Assembly (NCBI GenBank): GCA_914767715.1
Contig: OU612068.1
Location: 12,462,001-12,526,000, forward strand
Reading direction: 5' to 3'
From: Membranipora membranacea
Lineage: Eukaryota > Bryozoa > Gymnolaemata > Cheilostomatida > Membraniporidae
DNA length: 64,000 nt
The translations under genes and the position numbers were made by a program. Positions 9,378-24,133 of the stretch are shown here, piece by piece (positions within the stretch are counted from its first letter, which is position 1; the number at the start of each line of letters is the position of its first letter). Below the pieces are notes generated by a model. The model ran no database searches, was not told the DNA's origin, and saw only the letters and a list, made by a program, of their open reading frames with translations.

Positions 9378-12300
9378 AAGGGAGGGTATCACGGTTTTTT
9401 TTCGCCGAGATCAAAAAATAGATTCGCTTCAAACCTACCTCATAGGGAGGAGCAACTCCTGCTCATCTCGAATCTGCAAACCGTTTGGCTCTGCGGCTTT
9501 TCACTCTCCGTCAGCGTCCGGTTTAATTAGGGTAACTTTTGCTGAAAAAAAACATGCCAAACGGCAGCATTGAAAAATTAAAACTCTGTTGGATTCTTAT
9601 CAAACTCCGACCAGTTCAAGCTCTTATTGGCCTCATTCAAACCGCAGAATATTGGAATCCTCTGATTAACTGGTGGGTCATAACGCTGACTTGAAGTTTC
9701 AAAAATTATACCAAGGGAGGGTATCACGGTTTTTTTTCGCCGAGATTAAAATATAGATGCGTTCAAACCTACCTCATAGGGAGGAGCAACTCCTGCTCAT
9801 CTCAAATCTGCAAACCATTTGGCTCTGCGGCTTTTCACTCTCCGTCAGCGTCCGTTTTAATTAGGGTCACTTTTGCTAAAAAAAAACATGCCAAACGGCA
9901 GCATTGAAAAATAAAAACTCTGTTGGATTCCTATCACACTCCGACCAGTTCAAGCTCTTATTGGCCTCATTCAAACTGCAGAATATTGGAATCCTCTGAT
10001 TTACTGGTGGGTCATAACGCTGACTTGAAGTTTCAAAAAGTGTACCAAGGGAGGGTATCACAGTTTTTTTTTCGCCGAGATCAAAAAATAGATTCGCTTC
10101 AAACCTGCCTCATAGGGAGGAGCAACTCCTGCTCATCTCGAATCTGCAAACCGTTTGGCTCTGCGGCTTTTCACTCTCCGTCAGCGTCCGTTTTAATTAG
10201 GGTCACTTTTGCTAAAAAAAAACATGCCAAACGGCAGCATTGAAAAATAAAAACTCTGTTGGATTCTTATCACACTCCGACCAGTTCAAGCTCTTATTGG
10301 CCTCATTCAAACTGCAGAATATTGGAATCCTCTGATTAACTGGTGGGTCATAACGCTGACTTGAAGTTTCAAAAAGTATACCAAGGGAGGGTATCACAGT
10401 TTTTTTTCGCCGAGAGCAAAAAATAGATTCGCTTCAAACCTGCCTCATAGGGAGGAGCAACTCCTGCTCATCTCGAATCTGCAAACCGTTTGGCTCTGCG
10501 GCTTTTCACTCTCCGTCAGTGTCCGTTTTAATTAGGGTCACTTTTGCTAAAAAAAAAACATGCAAAACGGCAGCATTGAAATATTAAAACTCTGTTGGAT
10601 TCTTATCAAACTCTGACCAGTTCAAGCTCTTATTGGCCTCATTCAAACTGCAGAATATTGGAATCCTCTGATTAACTGGTGGGTCATAACGCTGACTTGA
10701 AGTTTCAAAAAATATACCAAGGGAGGGTATCAAGGTTTTGTTTTTCGCCGAGATCAAAAAACAGATTAGCTTCAAACCTACCTCATAGGGAGGAGCAACT
10801 CCTGCTCATCTCGAATCTGCAAACCGTTTGGCTCTGCGGCATCTCACTCTCCGTCAGCGTCCGTTTTAATTAGGGTCACTTTCTCTGAAAAAAAACATGC
10901 CGTACGGCAGCATTGATAAATTAAAACTCTGTTGGATTCTTATCAAACTCTGACCAGTTCAAGCTCTTATTGGCCTCATTCAAACCGCAGAATATTGGAA
11001 TCCTCTGATTAACTGGTGGGTCATAACGCTGACTTGAACTTTCAAAAATTATACCAAGGGAGGGTATCACGGTTTTTTTTCGCCGAGATCAAAAAATAGA
11101 TTCGCTTCAAACCTACCTCATAGGGAGGAGCAACTCCTGCTCATCTCGAATCTGCAAACCGTTTGGCTCTGCGGCTTTTCACTCTCCGTCAGTGTCCGTT
11201 TTAATTAGGGTCACTTTTGCTAAAAAGAAACATGCCAAACGGCAGCATTGAAAAATTAAAACTCTGTTGGATTCTTATCAAACTCTGACCAGTTCAAGCT
11301 CTTATTGGCCTCATTCAAACTGCAGAATATTGGAATCCTCTGATTAATTGGTGGGTCATAACGCTGACTTGAAGTTTCAAAAATTATACCAAGGGAGGGT
11401 ATCACGGTTTTTTTTCGCCGGGATCAAAAAATAGATTCGCCTCAAACCTACCTCATAGGGAGGAGCAACTCCTGCTCATCTCGAATCTGCAAACCGTTTG
11501 GCTCTGCGGCTTTTCACTCTCCGTCAGTGTCCGTTTTAATTAGGGTCACTTTTGCGACAAAAAAAAAGATGCCAAACGGCAGTTGTGAAAAATTGAAACT
11601 CTGTTGGATTCTTATCAAACTCCGACCAGGTCGAGCTCTTATTGGCCTCATTCAAACCGCAGAAAATTGGAATCCTCTGATTAACTGGTGGGTCATAACG
11701 CTGACTTGAAATTTCAAAAATTATACCAAGGGAGGGTATCACGGTTTTTTTTCACCGAGATCAAAAAATAGATTCGCTTCAAACCTACCTCATAGGGAGG
11801 AGCAACTCCTGCTCATCTCGAATCTGCAAACCGTTTGGCTCTGCGGCTTTTCACTCTCCGTCAGTGTCCGTTTTAATTAGGGTCACTTTTGCTAAAAAAA
11901 AAACATGCCAAACGGCAGCATTGAAAAATTAAAACTCTGTTGGATTCTTATCAAACTCAGACCAGTTCAAGCTCTTATTGGCCTCATTCAAAGCGCAGAA
12001 TATTGGAATCCTCTGATTAACTGGTGGGTCATAACGCTGACTTGAAGTTTCAAAAATTATACCAAGGGAGGGTATCAAGGTTTTTTTTCGCCGGGATCAA
12101 AAAATAGATTCGCTTCAAACCTACCTCATAGGGAGGAGCAAATCCTGCTCATCTCGAATCTGCAAACTGTTTGGCTCTGCGGCTTTTCACTCTCCGTCAG
12201 TGTCCGTTTTAATTAGGGTCACTTTTTCTGAAAAAAAACATGCCAAACGGCAGCACTAAAAAATAAAAACTCTGTTGGATTCTTATCATACTCCGACCAG

Positions 12301-15300
12301 TTCAAGCTCTTATTGGCCTCATTCAAACTGCAGAATATTGGAATCCTCTGATTAACTGGTGGGTCATAACGCTGACTTGAAGTTTCAAAAATTATACCAA
12401 GGGAGGGTATCACGGTTTTTTTTCGCCGAGATCAAAAAATAGATTCGTTTCAAACCTACCTCATAGGGAGGAGCAACTCCTGCTCATCTCGAATCTGCAA
12501 ACCGTTTGGCTCTGCGGCTTTTCACTCTCCGTCAGTGTCCGTTTTAATTAGGGTCACTTTTGCTAAAAAAAAACATGCCAAATGGCAGCATTGAAAAATT
12601 AAAACTCTGTTGGATTCTTATCAAACTCCGACCAGTTCAAGCTCTTATTGGCCTCATTCAAACTGCAGAATATTGGAATCCTCTGATTAACTGGTGGGTT
12701 ATAACGCTGACTTGAAGTTTCAAAAATTATACCAAGGGAGGGTATCACGGTTTTTTTTCGCCGAGATCAAAAAAAAGATTCGCTTCAAACCTACCTCATA
12801 GGGAGGAGCAACTCCTGCTCATCTCGAATCTGCAAACCGTTTGGCTCTGCGGCTTTTCACTCTCCGTCAGCGTCCGTTTTAATTAGGGTCACTTTTGCTA
12901 AAAAAAAACATGCCAAACGGCAGCATTGAAAAATAAAAACTATGTTGGATTCTTATCATACTCCGACCAGTTCAAGCTCTTATTGGCCTCATTCAAACTG
13001 CAGAATATTGGAATCCTCTGATTAACTGGTGGGTCACAACGCTGACTTGAAGTTTCAAAAATTATACAAAGGGAGGGTATCACGGTTTTTTTTCGCCGAG
13101 ATCAAAAAATAGATTTGCTTCAAACCTACCTCATAGGGAGGAGCAACTCCTGCTCATCTCGAATCTGCAAACCGTTTGGCTCTGCGGCTTTTCACTCTCC
13201 GTCAGTGTCCGTTTTAATTAGGGTCACTTTTGCTAAAAAAAAACATGCCAAACGGCAGCATTGAAAAAAAAAAACTCTGTTGGATTCTTATCAAACTCCG
13301 ACCAGTTCAAGCTCTTATTGGCCTCATTCAAACTGCAGAATATTGGAATCCTCTGATTAACTGGTGGGTCAAAACGCTGACTTGAAGTTTCAAAAATTAT
13401 ACCAAGGGAGGGTATCACGGTTTTTCTTCGCCGAGATCAAAAAAAGAGTCGCTTCAAACTTACCTCATAGGGAGGAGCAACTCCTGCTCATCTCGAATCT
13501 GCAAACCGTTTGGCTCTGCAGCTTTTCACTCTCCTTCAGCGTCCGTTTTAATTAGGGTCACTTTTGCTAAAAAAAAACATGCCAAACGGCAGCATTGAAA
13601 AATAAAAACTCTGTTGGATTCTTATCAAACTCCGACCAGTTCAAGCTCTTATTAGCCTCATTCAAACCGTCGAATATTGGAATCCTCTGATTAACTGGTG
13701 GGTCATAACGCTGACTTGAAGTATCAAAAACTATACCAAGGGAGGGTATCACGGTTTTTTTTCGCCGAGATCAAAAAAAAGATTCGCTTCAAACCTACCT
13801 CATAGGGAGGAGCAAATCCTGCTCATCTCGAATCTGCAAACTGTTTGGCTCTGCGGCTTTTCACTCTCCGTCAGCATCCGTTTTAATTAGGGTCACTTTT
13901 TCTGAAAAAAAACATGCCAAACGGCAGCACTAAAAAATAAAAACTCTGTTGGATTCTTATCATACTCCGACCAGTTCAAGCTCTTATTGGCCTCATTCAA
14001 ACTGCAGAATATTGGAATCCTCTGATTAACTGGTGGGTCATAACGCTGACTTGAAGTTTCAAAAATTATACCAAGGGAGGGTATCACGGTTTTTTTTTCG
14101 CCGAGATCAAAAAATAGATTCGTTTCAAACCTACCTCATAGGGAGGAGCAACTCCTGCTCATCTCGAATCTGCAAACCGTTTGGCTCTGCGGCTTTTCAC
14201 TCTCCGTCAGTGTCCGTTTTAATTAGGGTCAATTTTGCTAAATAAAAAACATGCCAGACGGCAGCATTGAAAAATTAAAACTCTGTTGGATTCTTATCAA
14301 ACTCCGACCAGTTCAAGCTCTTATTGGCCTCATTCAAACTGCAGAATATTGGAATCCTCTGATTAACTGGTGGGTCATAACGCTGACTTGAAGTTTCAAA
14401 AATTATACCAAGGGAGGGTATCACGGTTTTTTTCGCCGAGATCAAAAAAAAGATTCGCTTCAAACCTACCTCATAGGGAGGAGCAACTCCTGCTCATCTC
14501 GAATCTGCAACCCGTTTGGCTCTGCGGCTTTTCACTCTCCGTCAGCGTCCGTTTTAATTAGGGTCACTTTTGCTAAAAAAAAACATGCCAAACGGCAGCA
14601 TTGAAAAATAAAAACTATGTTGGATTGTTATCATACTCCGACCAGTTCAAGCTCTTATTGGCCTCATTCAAACTGCAGAATATTGGAATCCTCTGATTAA
14701 CTGGTGGGTCACAACGCTGACTTGAAGTTTCAAAAATTATACAAAGGGAGGGTATCACGGTTTTTTTTCGCCGAGATCAAAAAATAGATTCGCTTCAAAC
14801 CTACCTCATAGGGAGGAGCAACTCCTGCTCATCTCGAATCTGCAAACCGTTTGGCTCTGCGGCTTTTCACTCTCCGTCAGTGTCCGTTTTAAATAGGGTC
14901 ACTTTTGCTAAAAAAAAACATGCCAAACGGCAGCATTGAAAAATTAAAACTCTGTTGGATTCTTATCAAACTCCGACCAGTTCAAGCTCTTATTGGCCTC
15001 ATTCAAACTGCAGAATATTGGAATCCTCTGATTAACTGGTGGGTCATAACGCTGACTTGAAGTTTCAAAAATTATACCAAGGGAGGGTATCACGGTTTTT
15101 TTTCGCCGAGATCAAAAAATAGATTCGCTTTAAACCTACCTCATAGGGAGGAGCAACTCCTGCTCATCTCGAATCTGCAAACCGTTTGGCTCTGCGGCTT
15201 TTCACTCTCCGTCAGTGTCCGTTTTAATTAGGGTCACTTTTGCTAAAAAAAAAACATGCCAGACGGCAGCATTGAAAAATTAAAACTCTGTTGGATTCTT

Positions 15301-16419
15301 ATCAAACTCCGACCAGTTCAAGCTCTTATTGGCCTCATTCAAACCGCAGAATATTGGAATCCTCTGATTAACTGGTGGGTCATAACGCTGACTTGAAGTT
15401 TCAAAAATTATACCAAGGGAGGGTATCAAGGTTTTTTTTCGCCGAGATCAAAAAATAGATTCGCTTCAAACCTACCTCATAGGGAGGAGCAAATCCTGCT
15501 CATCTCGAATCTGCAAACTGTTTGGCTCTGCGGCTTTTCACTCTCCGTCAGCGTCCGTTTTAATTAGGGTCACTTTTTCTGAAAAAAAACATGCCAAACG
15601 GCAGCACTAAAAAATAAAAACTCTGTTGGATTCTTATCATACTCCGACCAGTTCAAGCTCTTATTGGCCTCATTCAAACTGCAGAATATTGGAATCCTCT
15701 GATTAACTGGTGGGTCATAACGCTGACTTGAAGTTTCAAAAATTATACCAAGGGAGGGTATCACGGTTTTTTTTCGCCGAGATCAAAAAATAGATTCGTT
15801 TCAAACCTACCTCATAGGGAGGAGCAACTCCTGCTCATCTCGAATCTGCAAACCGTTTGGCTCTGCGGCTTTTCACTCTCCGTCAGTGTCCGTTTTAATT
15901 AGGGTCACTTTTGCTAAAGAAAAACATGTCAAACGGCAGCATTGAAAAATTAAAACTTTGTTGGATTCTTATCAAACTCCGACCAGTTCAAGCTCTTATT
16001 GGCCTCATTCAAACTGCAGAATATTGGAATCCTCTGATTAACTGGTGGGTCATAACGCTGACTTGAAGTTTCAAAAATTATACCAAGGGAGGGTATCACG
16101 ATTTTTTTTCGCCGAGATCAAAAAAAAGATTCGCTTCAAACCTACCTCATAGGGAGGAGCAACTCCTGCTCATCTCGAATCTGCAAACCGTTTGGCTCTG
16201 CGGCTTTTCACTCTCCGTCAGCGTCCGTTTTAATTAGGGTCACTTTTGCTAAAAAAAAACATGCCAAACGGCAGCATTGAAAAATAAAAACTATGTTGGA
16301 TTCTTATCATACTCCGACCAGTTCAAGCTCTTATTTGCCTCATTCAAACTGCAGAATATTGGAATCCTCTGATTAACTGGTGGGTCACAACGCTGACTTG
16401 AAGTTTCAAAAATTATACC
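9378..16419 (+). repeat. Higher-order repeat, copy 1 (21 monomers, 7,042 bp)
   Basis: This is the shortest complete form of the long higher-order unit. It opens with a monomer carrying GTCCGGTTTAATTAGGGTAAC (near 9,515) and continues through a chain of distinctive monomers. These include GTGTACC with CACAG (about 10,039-10,063), GAGAGC with ATGCAAAACGG (about 10,412-10,569), TTTTGTTTTTCGCC (about 10,736), GCCGTACGGC (about 10,909) and GCGAC before the A tract (11,554). It ends with five monomers of the same types found in block A. The same order of markers starts again at 16,420, exactly 7,042 bp later. Confidence 0.9.
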
Positions 16420-19400
16420 AAGGGAGGGTATCACGGTTTTTTTTCGCCGAGATCAAAAAATAGATTCGCTTCAAACCTACCTCATAGGGAGGAGCAACTC
16501 CTGCTCATCTCGAATCTGCAAACCGTTTGGCTCTGCGGCTTTTCACTCTCCGTCAGCGTCCGGTTTAATTAGGGTAACTTTTGCTGAAAAAAAACATGCC
16601 AAACGGCAGCATTGAAAAATTAAAACTCTGTTGGATTCTTATCAAACTCCGACCAGTTCAAGCTCTTATTGGCCTCATTCAAACCGCAGAATATTGGAAT
16701 CCTCTGATTAACTGGTGGGTCATAACGCTGACTTGAAGTTTCAAAAATTATACCAAGGGAGGGTATCACGGTTTTTTTTCGCCGAGATTAAAATATAGAT
16801 GCGTTCAAACCTACCTCATAGGGAGGAGCAACTCCTGCTCATCTCAAATCTGCAAACCGTTTGGCTCTGCGGCTTTTCACTCTCCGTCAGCGTCCGTTTT
16901 AATTAGGGTCACTTTTGCTAAAAAAAAACATGCCAAACGGCAGCATTGAAAAATAAAAACTCTGTTGGATTCCTATCACACTCCGACCAGTTCAAGCTCT
17001 TATTGGCCTCATTCAAACTGCAGAATATTGGAATCCTCTGATTTACTGGTGGGTCATAACGCTGACTTGAAGTTTCAAAAAGTGTACCAAGGGAGGGTAT
17101 CACAGTTTTTTTTTCGCCGAGATCAAAAAATAGATTCGCTTCAAACCTGCCTCATAGGGAGGAGCAACTCCTGCTCATCTCGAATCTGCACACCGTTTGG
17201 CTCTGCGGCTTTTCACTCTCCGTCAGCGTCCGTTTTAATTAGGGTCACTTTTGCTAAAAAAAAACATGCCAAACGGCAGCATTGAAAAATAAAAACTCTG
17301 TTGGATTCTTATCACACTCCGACCAGTTCAAGCTCTTATTGGCCTCATTCAAACTGCAGAATATTGGAATCCTCTGATTAACTGGTGGGTCATAACGCTG
17401 ACTTGAAGTCTCAAAAAGTATACCAAGGGAGGGTATCACAGTTTTTTTTCGCCGAGAGCAAAAAATAGATTCGCTTCAAACCTACCTCATAGGGAGGAGC
17501 AACTCCTGCTCATCTCGAATCTGCAAACCGTTTGGCTCTGCGGCTTTTCACTCTCCGTCAGTGTCCGTTTTAATTAGGGTCACTTTTGCTAAAAAAAAAA
17601 CATGCAAAACGGCAGCATTGAAATATTAAAACTCTGTTGGATTCTTATCAAACTCTGACCAGTTCAAGCTCTTATTGGCCTCATTCAAACTGCAGAATAT
17701 TGGAATCCTCTGATTAACTGGTGGGTCATAACGCTGACTTGAAGTTTCAAAAAAGATACCAAGGGAGGGTATCAAGGTTTTGTTTTTCGCCGAGATCAAA
17801 AAACAGATTAGCTTCAAACCTACCTCATAGGGAGGAGCAACTCCTGCTCATCTCGAATCTGCAAACCGTTTGGCTCTGCGGCTTTTCACTCTCCGTCAGC
17901 GTCCGTTTTAATTAGGGTCACTTTCTCTGAAAAAAAACATGCCGTACGGCAGCATTGATAAATTAAAACTCTGTTGGATTCTTATCAAACTCCGACCAGT
18001 TCAAGCTCTTATTGGCCTCATTCAAACCGCAGAATATTGGAATCCTCTGATTAACTGGTGGGTCATAACGCTGACTTGAACTTTCAAAAATTATACCAAG
18101 GGAGGGTATCACGGTTTTTTTTCGCCGAGATCAAAAAATAGATTCGCTTCAAACCTACCTCATAGGGAGGAGCAACTCCTGCTCATCTCGAATCTGCAAA
18201 CCGTTTGGCTCTGCGGCTTTTCACTCTCCGTCAGTGTCCGTTTTAATTAAGGTCACTTTTGCTAAAAAGAAACATGCCAAACGGCAGCATTGAAAAATTA
18301 AAACTCTGTTGGATTCTTATCAAACTCCGACCAGTTCAAGCTCTTATTGGCCTCATTCAAACTGCAGAATATTGGAATCCTCTGATTAACTGGTGGGTCA
18401 TAACGCTGACTTGAAGTTTCAAAAATTATACCAAGGGAGGGTATCACGGTTTTTTTTCGCCGGGATCAAAAAATAGATTCGCTTCAAACCTACCTCATAG
18501 GGAGGAGCAACTCCTGCTCATCTCGAATCTGCAAACCGTTTGGCTCTGCGGCTTTTCACTCTCCGTCAGTGTCCGTTTTAATTAGGGTCACTTTTGCGAC
18601 AAAAAAAAAGATGCCAAACGGCAGTTGTGAAAAATTAAAACTCTGTTGGATTCTTATCAAACTCCGACCAGTTCAAGCTCTTATTGGCCTCATTCAAACC
18701 GCAGAAAATTGGAATCCTCTGATTAACTGGTGGGTCATAACGCTGACTTGAAATTTCCAAAATTATACCAAGGGAGGGTATCACGGTTTTTTTTCACCGA
18801 GATCAAAAAATAGATTCGCTTCAAACCTACCTCATAGGGAGGAGCAACTCCTGCTCATCTCGAATCTGCAAACCGTTTGGCTCTGCGGCTTTTCACTCTC
18901 CGTCAGTGTCCGTTTTAATTAGGGTCACTTTTGCTAAAAAAAAAACATGCCAAACGGCAGCATTGAAAAATTAAAACTCTGTTGGATTCTTATCAAACTC
19001 AGACCAGTTCAAGCTCTTATTGGCCTCATTCAAAGCGCAGAATATTGGAATCCTCTGATTAACTGGTGGGTCATAACGCTGACTTGAAGTTTCAAAAATT
19101 ATACCAAGGGAGGGTATCAAGGTTTTTTTTCGCCGGGATCAAAAAATAGATTCGCTTCAAACCTACCTCATAGGGAGGAGCAAATCCTGCTCATCTCGAA
19201 TCTGCAAACTGTTTGGCTCTGCGGCTTTTCACTCTCCGTCAGCGTCCGTTTTAATTAGGGTGACCTTTTCTGAAAAAAAACATGCCAAACGGCAGCACTA
19301 AAAAATAAAAACTCTGTTGGATTCTTATCATACTCCGACCAGTTCAAGCTCTTATTGGCCTCATTCAAACTGCAGAATATTGGAATCCTCTGATTAACTG

Positions 19401-21784
19401 GTGGGTCATAACGCTGACTTGAAGTTTCAAAAATTATACCAAGGGAGGGTATCACGGTTTTTTTTCGCCGAGATCAAAAAATAGATTCGTTTCAAACCTA
19501 CCTCATAGGGAGGAGCAACTCCTGCTCATCTCGAATCTGCAAACCGTTTGGCTCTGCGGCTTTTCACTCTCCGTCAGTGTCCGTTTTAATTAGGGTCACT
19601 TTTGCTAAAAAAAAACATGCCAAACGGCAGCATTGAAAAATTAAAACTCTGTTGGATTCTTATCAAACTCCGACCAGTTCAAGCTCTTATTGGCCTCATT
19701 CAAACTGCAGAATATTGGAATCCTCTGATTAACTGGTGGGTTATAACGCTGACTTGAAGTTTCAAAAATTATACCAAGGGAGGGTATCACGGTTTTTTTT
19801 CGCCGAGATCAAAAAAAAGAATCGCTTCAAACCTACCTCATAGGGAGGAGCAACTCCTGCTCATCTCGAATCTGCAAACCGTTTGGCTCTGCGGCTTTTC
19901 ACTCTCCGTCAGCGTCCGTTTTAATTAGGGTCACTTTTGCTAAAAAAAAACATGCCAAACGGCAGCATTGAAAAATAAAAACTATGTTGGATTCTTATCA
20001 TACTCCGACCAGTTCAAGCTCTTATTGGCCTCATTCAAACTGCAGAATATTGGAATCCTCTGATTAACTGGTGGGTCACAACGCTGACTTGAAGTTTCAA
20101 AAATTCTACAAAGGGAGGGTATCACGGTTTTTTTTCGCCGAGATCAAAAAATAGATTTGCCTCAAACCTACCTCATAGGGAGGAGCAACTCCTGCTCATC
20201 TCGAATCTGCAAACCGTTTGGCTCTGCGGCTTTTCACTCTCCGTCAGTGTCCGTTTTAATTAGGGTCACTTTTGCTAAAAAAAAAGATGCCAAACGGCAG
20301 CATTGAAAAATAAAAACTCTGTTGGATTCTTATCAAACTCCGACCAGTTCAAGCTCTTATTGGCCTCATTCAAACTGCAGAATATTGGAATCCTCTGATT
20401 AACTGGTGGGTCATAACGCTGACTTGAAGTTTCAAAAATTATACCAAGGGAGGGTATCACGGTTTTTCTTCGTCGAGATCAAAAAAAGAGTCGCTTCAAA
20501 CTTACCTCATAGGGAGGAGCAACTCCTGCTCATCTCGAATCTGCAAACCGTTTGGCTCTGCAGCTTTTCACTCTCCTTCAGCGTCCGTTTTAATTAGGGT
20601 CACTTTTGCTAAAAAAAAACATGCCAAACGGCAGCATTGAAAAATAAAAACTCTGTTGGATTCTTATCAAACTCCGACCAGTTCAAGCTCTTATTAGCCT
20701 CATTCAAACTGTCGAATATTGGAATCCTCTGATTAACTGGTGGGTCATAACGCTGACTTGAAGTATCAAAAACTATACCAAGGGAGGGTATCACGGTTTT
20801 TTTTCGCCGAGATAAAAAAAAAGATTCGCTTCAAACCTACCTCATAGGGAGGAGCAAATCCTGCTCATCTCGAATGTGCAAACTGTTTGGCTCTGCGGCT
20901 TTTTACTCTCCGTCAGCATCCGTTTTAATTAGGGTCACTTTTTCTGAAAAAAAACATGCCAAACGGCAGCACTAACAAATAAAAACTCTGTTGGATTCTT
21001 ATCATACTCCGACCAGTTCAAGCTCTTATTGGCCTCATTCAAACTGCAGAATATTGGAATCCTCTGATTAACTGGTGGGTCATAACGCTGACTTGAAGTT
21101 TCAAAAATTATACCAAGGGAGGGTATCACGGTTTTTTTTCGCCGAGATCAAAAAATAGATTCGTTTCAAACCTACCTCATAGGGAGGAGCAACTCCTGCT
21201 CATCTCGAATCTGCAAACCGTTTGGCTCTGCGGCTTTTCACTCTCCGTCAGTGTCCGTTTTAATTAGGGTCACTTTTGCTAAAAAAAAAACATGCCAGAC
21301 GGCAGCATTGAAAAATTAAAACTCTGTTGGATTCTTATCAAACTCCGACCAGTTCAAGCTCTTATTGGCCTCATTCAAACTGCAGAATATTGGAATCCTC
21401 TGATTAACTGGTGGGTCATAACGCTGACTTGAAGTTTCAAAAATTATACCAAGGGAGGGTATCACGGTTTTTTTCGCCGAGATAAAAAAAAAGATTCGCT
21501 TCAAACCTACCTCATAGGGAGGAGCAACTCCTGCTCATCTCGAATCTGCAACCCGTTTGGCTCTGCGGCTTTTCACTCTCCGTCAGCGTCCGTTTTAATT
21601 AGGGTCACTTTTGCTAAAAAACAACATGCCAAACGGCAGCATTGAAAAATAAAAACTATGTTGGATTGTTATCATACTCCGACCAGTTCAAGCTCTTATT
21701 GGCCTCATTCAAACTGCAGAATATTGGAATCCTCTGATTAACTGGTGGGTCACAACGCTGACTTGAAGTTTCAAAAATTATACA

Positions 21785-24133
21785 AAAGGAGGGTATCACG
21801 GTTTTTTTTCGCCGAGATCAAAAAAATAGATTTGCTTCAAACCTACCTCATAGGGAGGAGCAACTCCTGCTCATCTCGAATCTGCAAACCGTTTGGCTCT
21901 GCGGCTTTTCACTCTCCGTCAGCGTCCGTTTTAATTAGGGTCACTTTTGCTAAAAAAAAACATGCCAAACGGCAGCATTGAAAAATAAAAACTATGTTGG
22001 ATTCTTATCATACTCCGACCAGTTCAAGCTCTTATTGGCCTCATTCAAACTGCAGAATATTGGAATCCTCTGATTAACTGGTGGGTCACAACGCTGACTT
22101 GAAGTTTCAAAAATTATACAAAGGGAGGGTATCACGGTTTTTTTTCGCCGAGATCAAAAAATAGATTTGCTTCAAACCTACCTCATAGGGAGGAGCAACT
22201 CCTGCTCATCTCGAATCTGCAAACCGTTTGGCTCTGCGGCTTTTCACTCTCCGTCAGTGTCCGTTTTAATTAGGGTCACTTTTGCTAAAAAAAAACATGC
22301 CAAACGGCAGCATTGAAAAATAAAAACTCTGTTGGATTCTTATCATAATCCGACCAGTTCAAGCTCTTATTGGCCTCATTCAAACTGCAGAATATTGGAA
22401 TCCTCTGATTAACTGGTGGGTCATAACGCTGACTTGAAGTTTCAAAAATTATACCAAGGGAGGGTATCACGGTTTTTTTTCGCCGGGATCAAAAAATAGA
22501 TTCGCTTCAAACCTACCTCATAGGGAGGAGCAACTCCTGCTCATCTCGAATCTGCAAACCGTTTGGCTCTGCGGCTTTTCACTCTCCGTCAGTGTCCGTT
22601 TTAATTAGGGTCACTTTTGCGACAAAAAAAAAGATGCCAAACGGCAGTTGTGAAAAATTAAAACTCTGTTGGATTCTTATCAAACTCCGACCAGTTCAAG
22701 CTCTTATTGGCCTCATTCAAACCGCAGAAAATTGGAATCCTCTGATTAACTGGTGGGTCATAACGCTGACTTGAAGTTTAAAAAATTATACCAAGGGAGG
22801 GTATCACGGTTTTTTTTCACCGAGATCAAAAAATAGATTCGCTTCAAACCTACCTCATAGGGAGGAGCAACTCCTGCTCATCTCGAATCTGCAAACCGTT
22901 TGGCTCTGCGGCTTTTCACTCTCCGTCAGTGTCCGTTTTAATTAGGGTCACTTTTGCTAAAAAAAACATGCCAAACGGCATGATTGAAAAATTTAAACTC
23001 TGTTGGATTCTTATCAAACTCCGACCAGTTCAAGCTCTTATTAGCCTCATTCAAACCGTCGAATATTGGAATCCTCTGATTAACTGGTGGGTCATAACGC
23101 TGACTTGAAGTATCAAAAACTATACCAAGGGAGGGTATCACGGTTTTTTTTTCGCCGAGATCAAAAAAAAGATTCGCTTCAAACCTACCTCATAGGGAGG
23201 AGCAAATCCTGCTCATCTCGAATCTGCAAACTGTTTGGCTCTGCGGCTTTTCACTCTCCGTCAGCATCCGTTTTAATTAGGGTCACTTTTTCTGAAAAAA
23301 AACATGCCAAACGGCAGCACTAAAAAATAAAACCTCTGTTGGATTCTTATCATACTCCGACCAGTTCAAGCTCTTATTGGCCTCATTCAAACTGCAGAAT
23401 ATTGGAATCCTCTGATTAACTGGTGGGTCATAACGCTGACTTGAAGTTTCAAAAATTATACCAAGGGAGGGTATCACGGTTTTTTTTCGCCGAGATCAAA
23501 AAATAGATTCGTTTCAAACCTACCTCATAGGGAGGAGCAACTCCTGCTCATCTCGAATCTGCAAACCGTTTGGCTCTGCGGCTTTTCACTCTCCGTCAGT
23601 GTCCGTTTTAATTAGGGTCAATTTTGCTAAATAAAAAACATGCCAGACGGCAGCATTGAAAAATTAAAACTCTGTTGGATTCTTATCAAACTCCGACCAG
23701 TTCAAGCTCTTATTGGCCTCATTCAAACTGCAGAATCTTGGAATCCTCTGATTAACTGGTGGGTCATAACGCTGACTTGAAGTTTCAAAAATTATACCAA
23801 GGGAGGGTATCACGGTTTTTTTCGCCGAGATCAAAAAAAAAGATTCGCTTCAAACCTACCTCATAGGGAGGAGCAACTCCTGCTCATCTCGAATCTGCAA
23901 CCCGTTTGGCTCTGCGGCTTTTCACTCTCCGTCAGCGTCCGTTTTAATTAGGGTCACTTTTGCTAAAAAAAAACATGCCAAACGGCAGCATTGAAAAATA
24001 AAAACTATGTTGGATTGTTATCATACTCCGACCAGTTCAAGCTCTTATTGGCCTCATTCAAACTGCAGAATATTGGAATCCTCTGATTAACTGGTGGGTC
24101 ACAACGCTGACTTGAAGTTTCAAAAATTATACA
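21785..24133 (+). repeat. Seven-monomer insertion inside HOR copy 2 (~2,349 bp)
   Basis: This segment is absent from copy 1 and accounts for the length difference of 9,390 minus 7,042 bp. It repeats monomer types already present earlier in the copy. The GCGAC type at 22,619 repeats the one at 18,596. The GTCAGCATCC type near 23,265 and the AATTTTGCTAAATAAAA type near 23,621 repeat copy-1 versions. The best explanation is unequal exchange between misaligned copies, with the join in the hybrid monomer at 22,793-23,126. Confidence 0.8.
22793..23126 (+). repeat. Hybrid monomer at the crossover joint in copy 2
   Basis: The 5' half matches the TTTTCACCGAG / GTCAGTGTCC type that normally follows the GCGAC monomer. 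The 3' half matches a different type carrying TTATTAGCC, CCGTCGAAT and GAAGTATC, normally five monomers downstream. The switch lies between about 22,963 and 23,043. The A tract there is shortened and GGCATGATTG replaces GGCAGCATTG, so the joint itself carries private changes. Confidence 0.75.
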
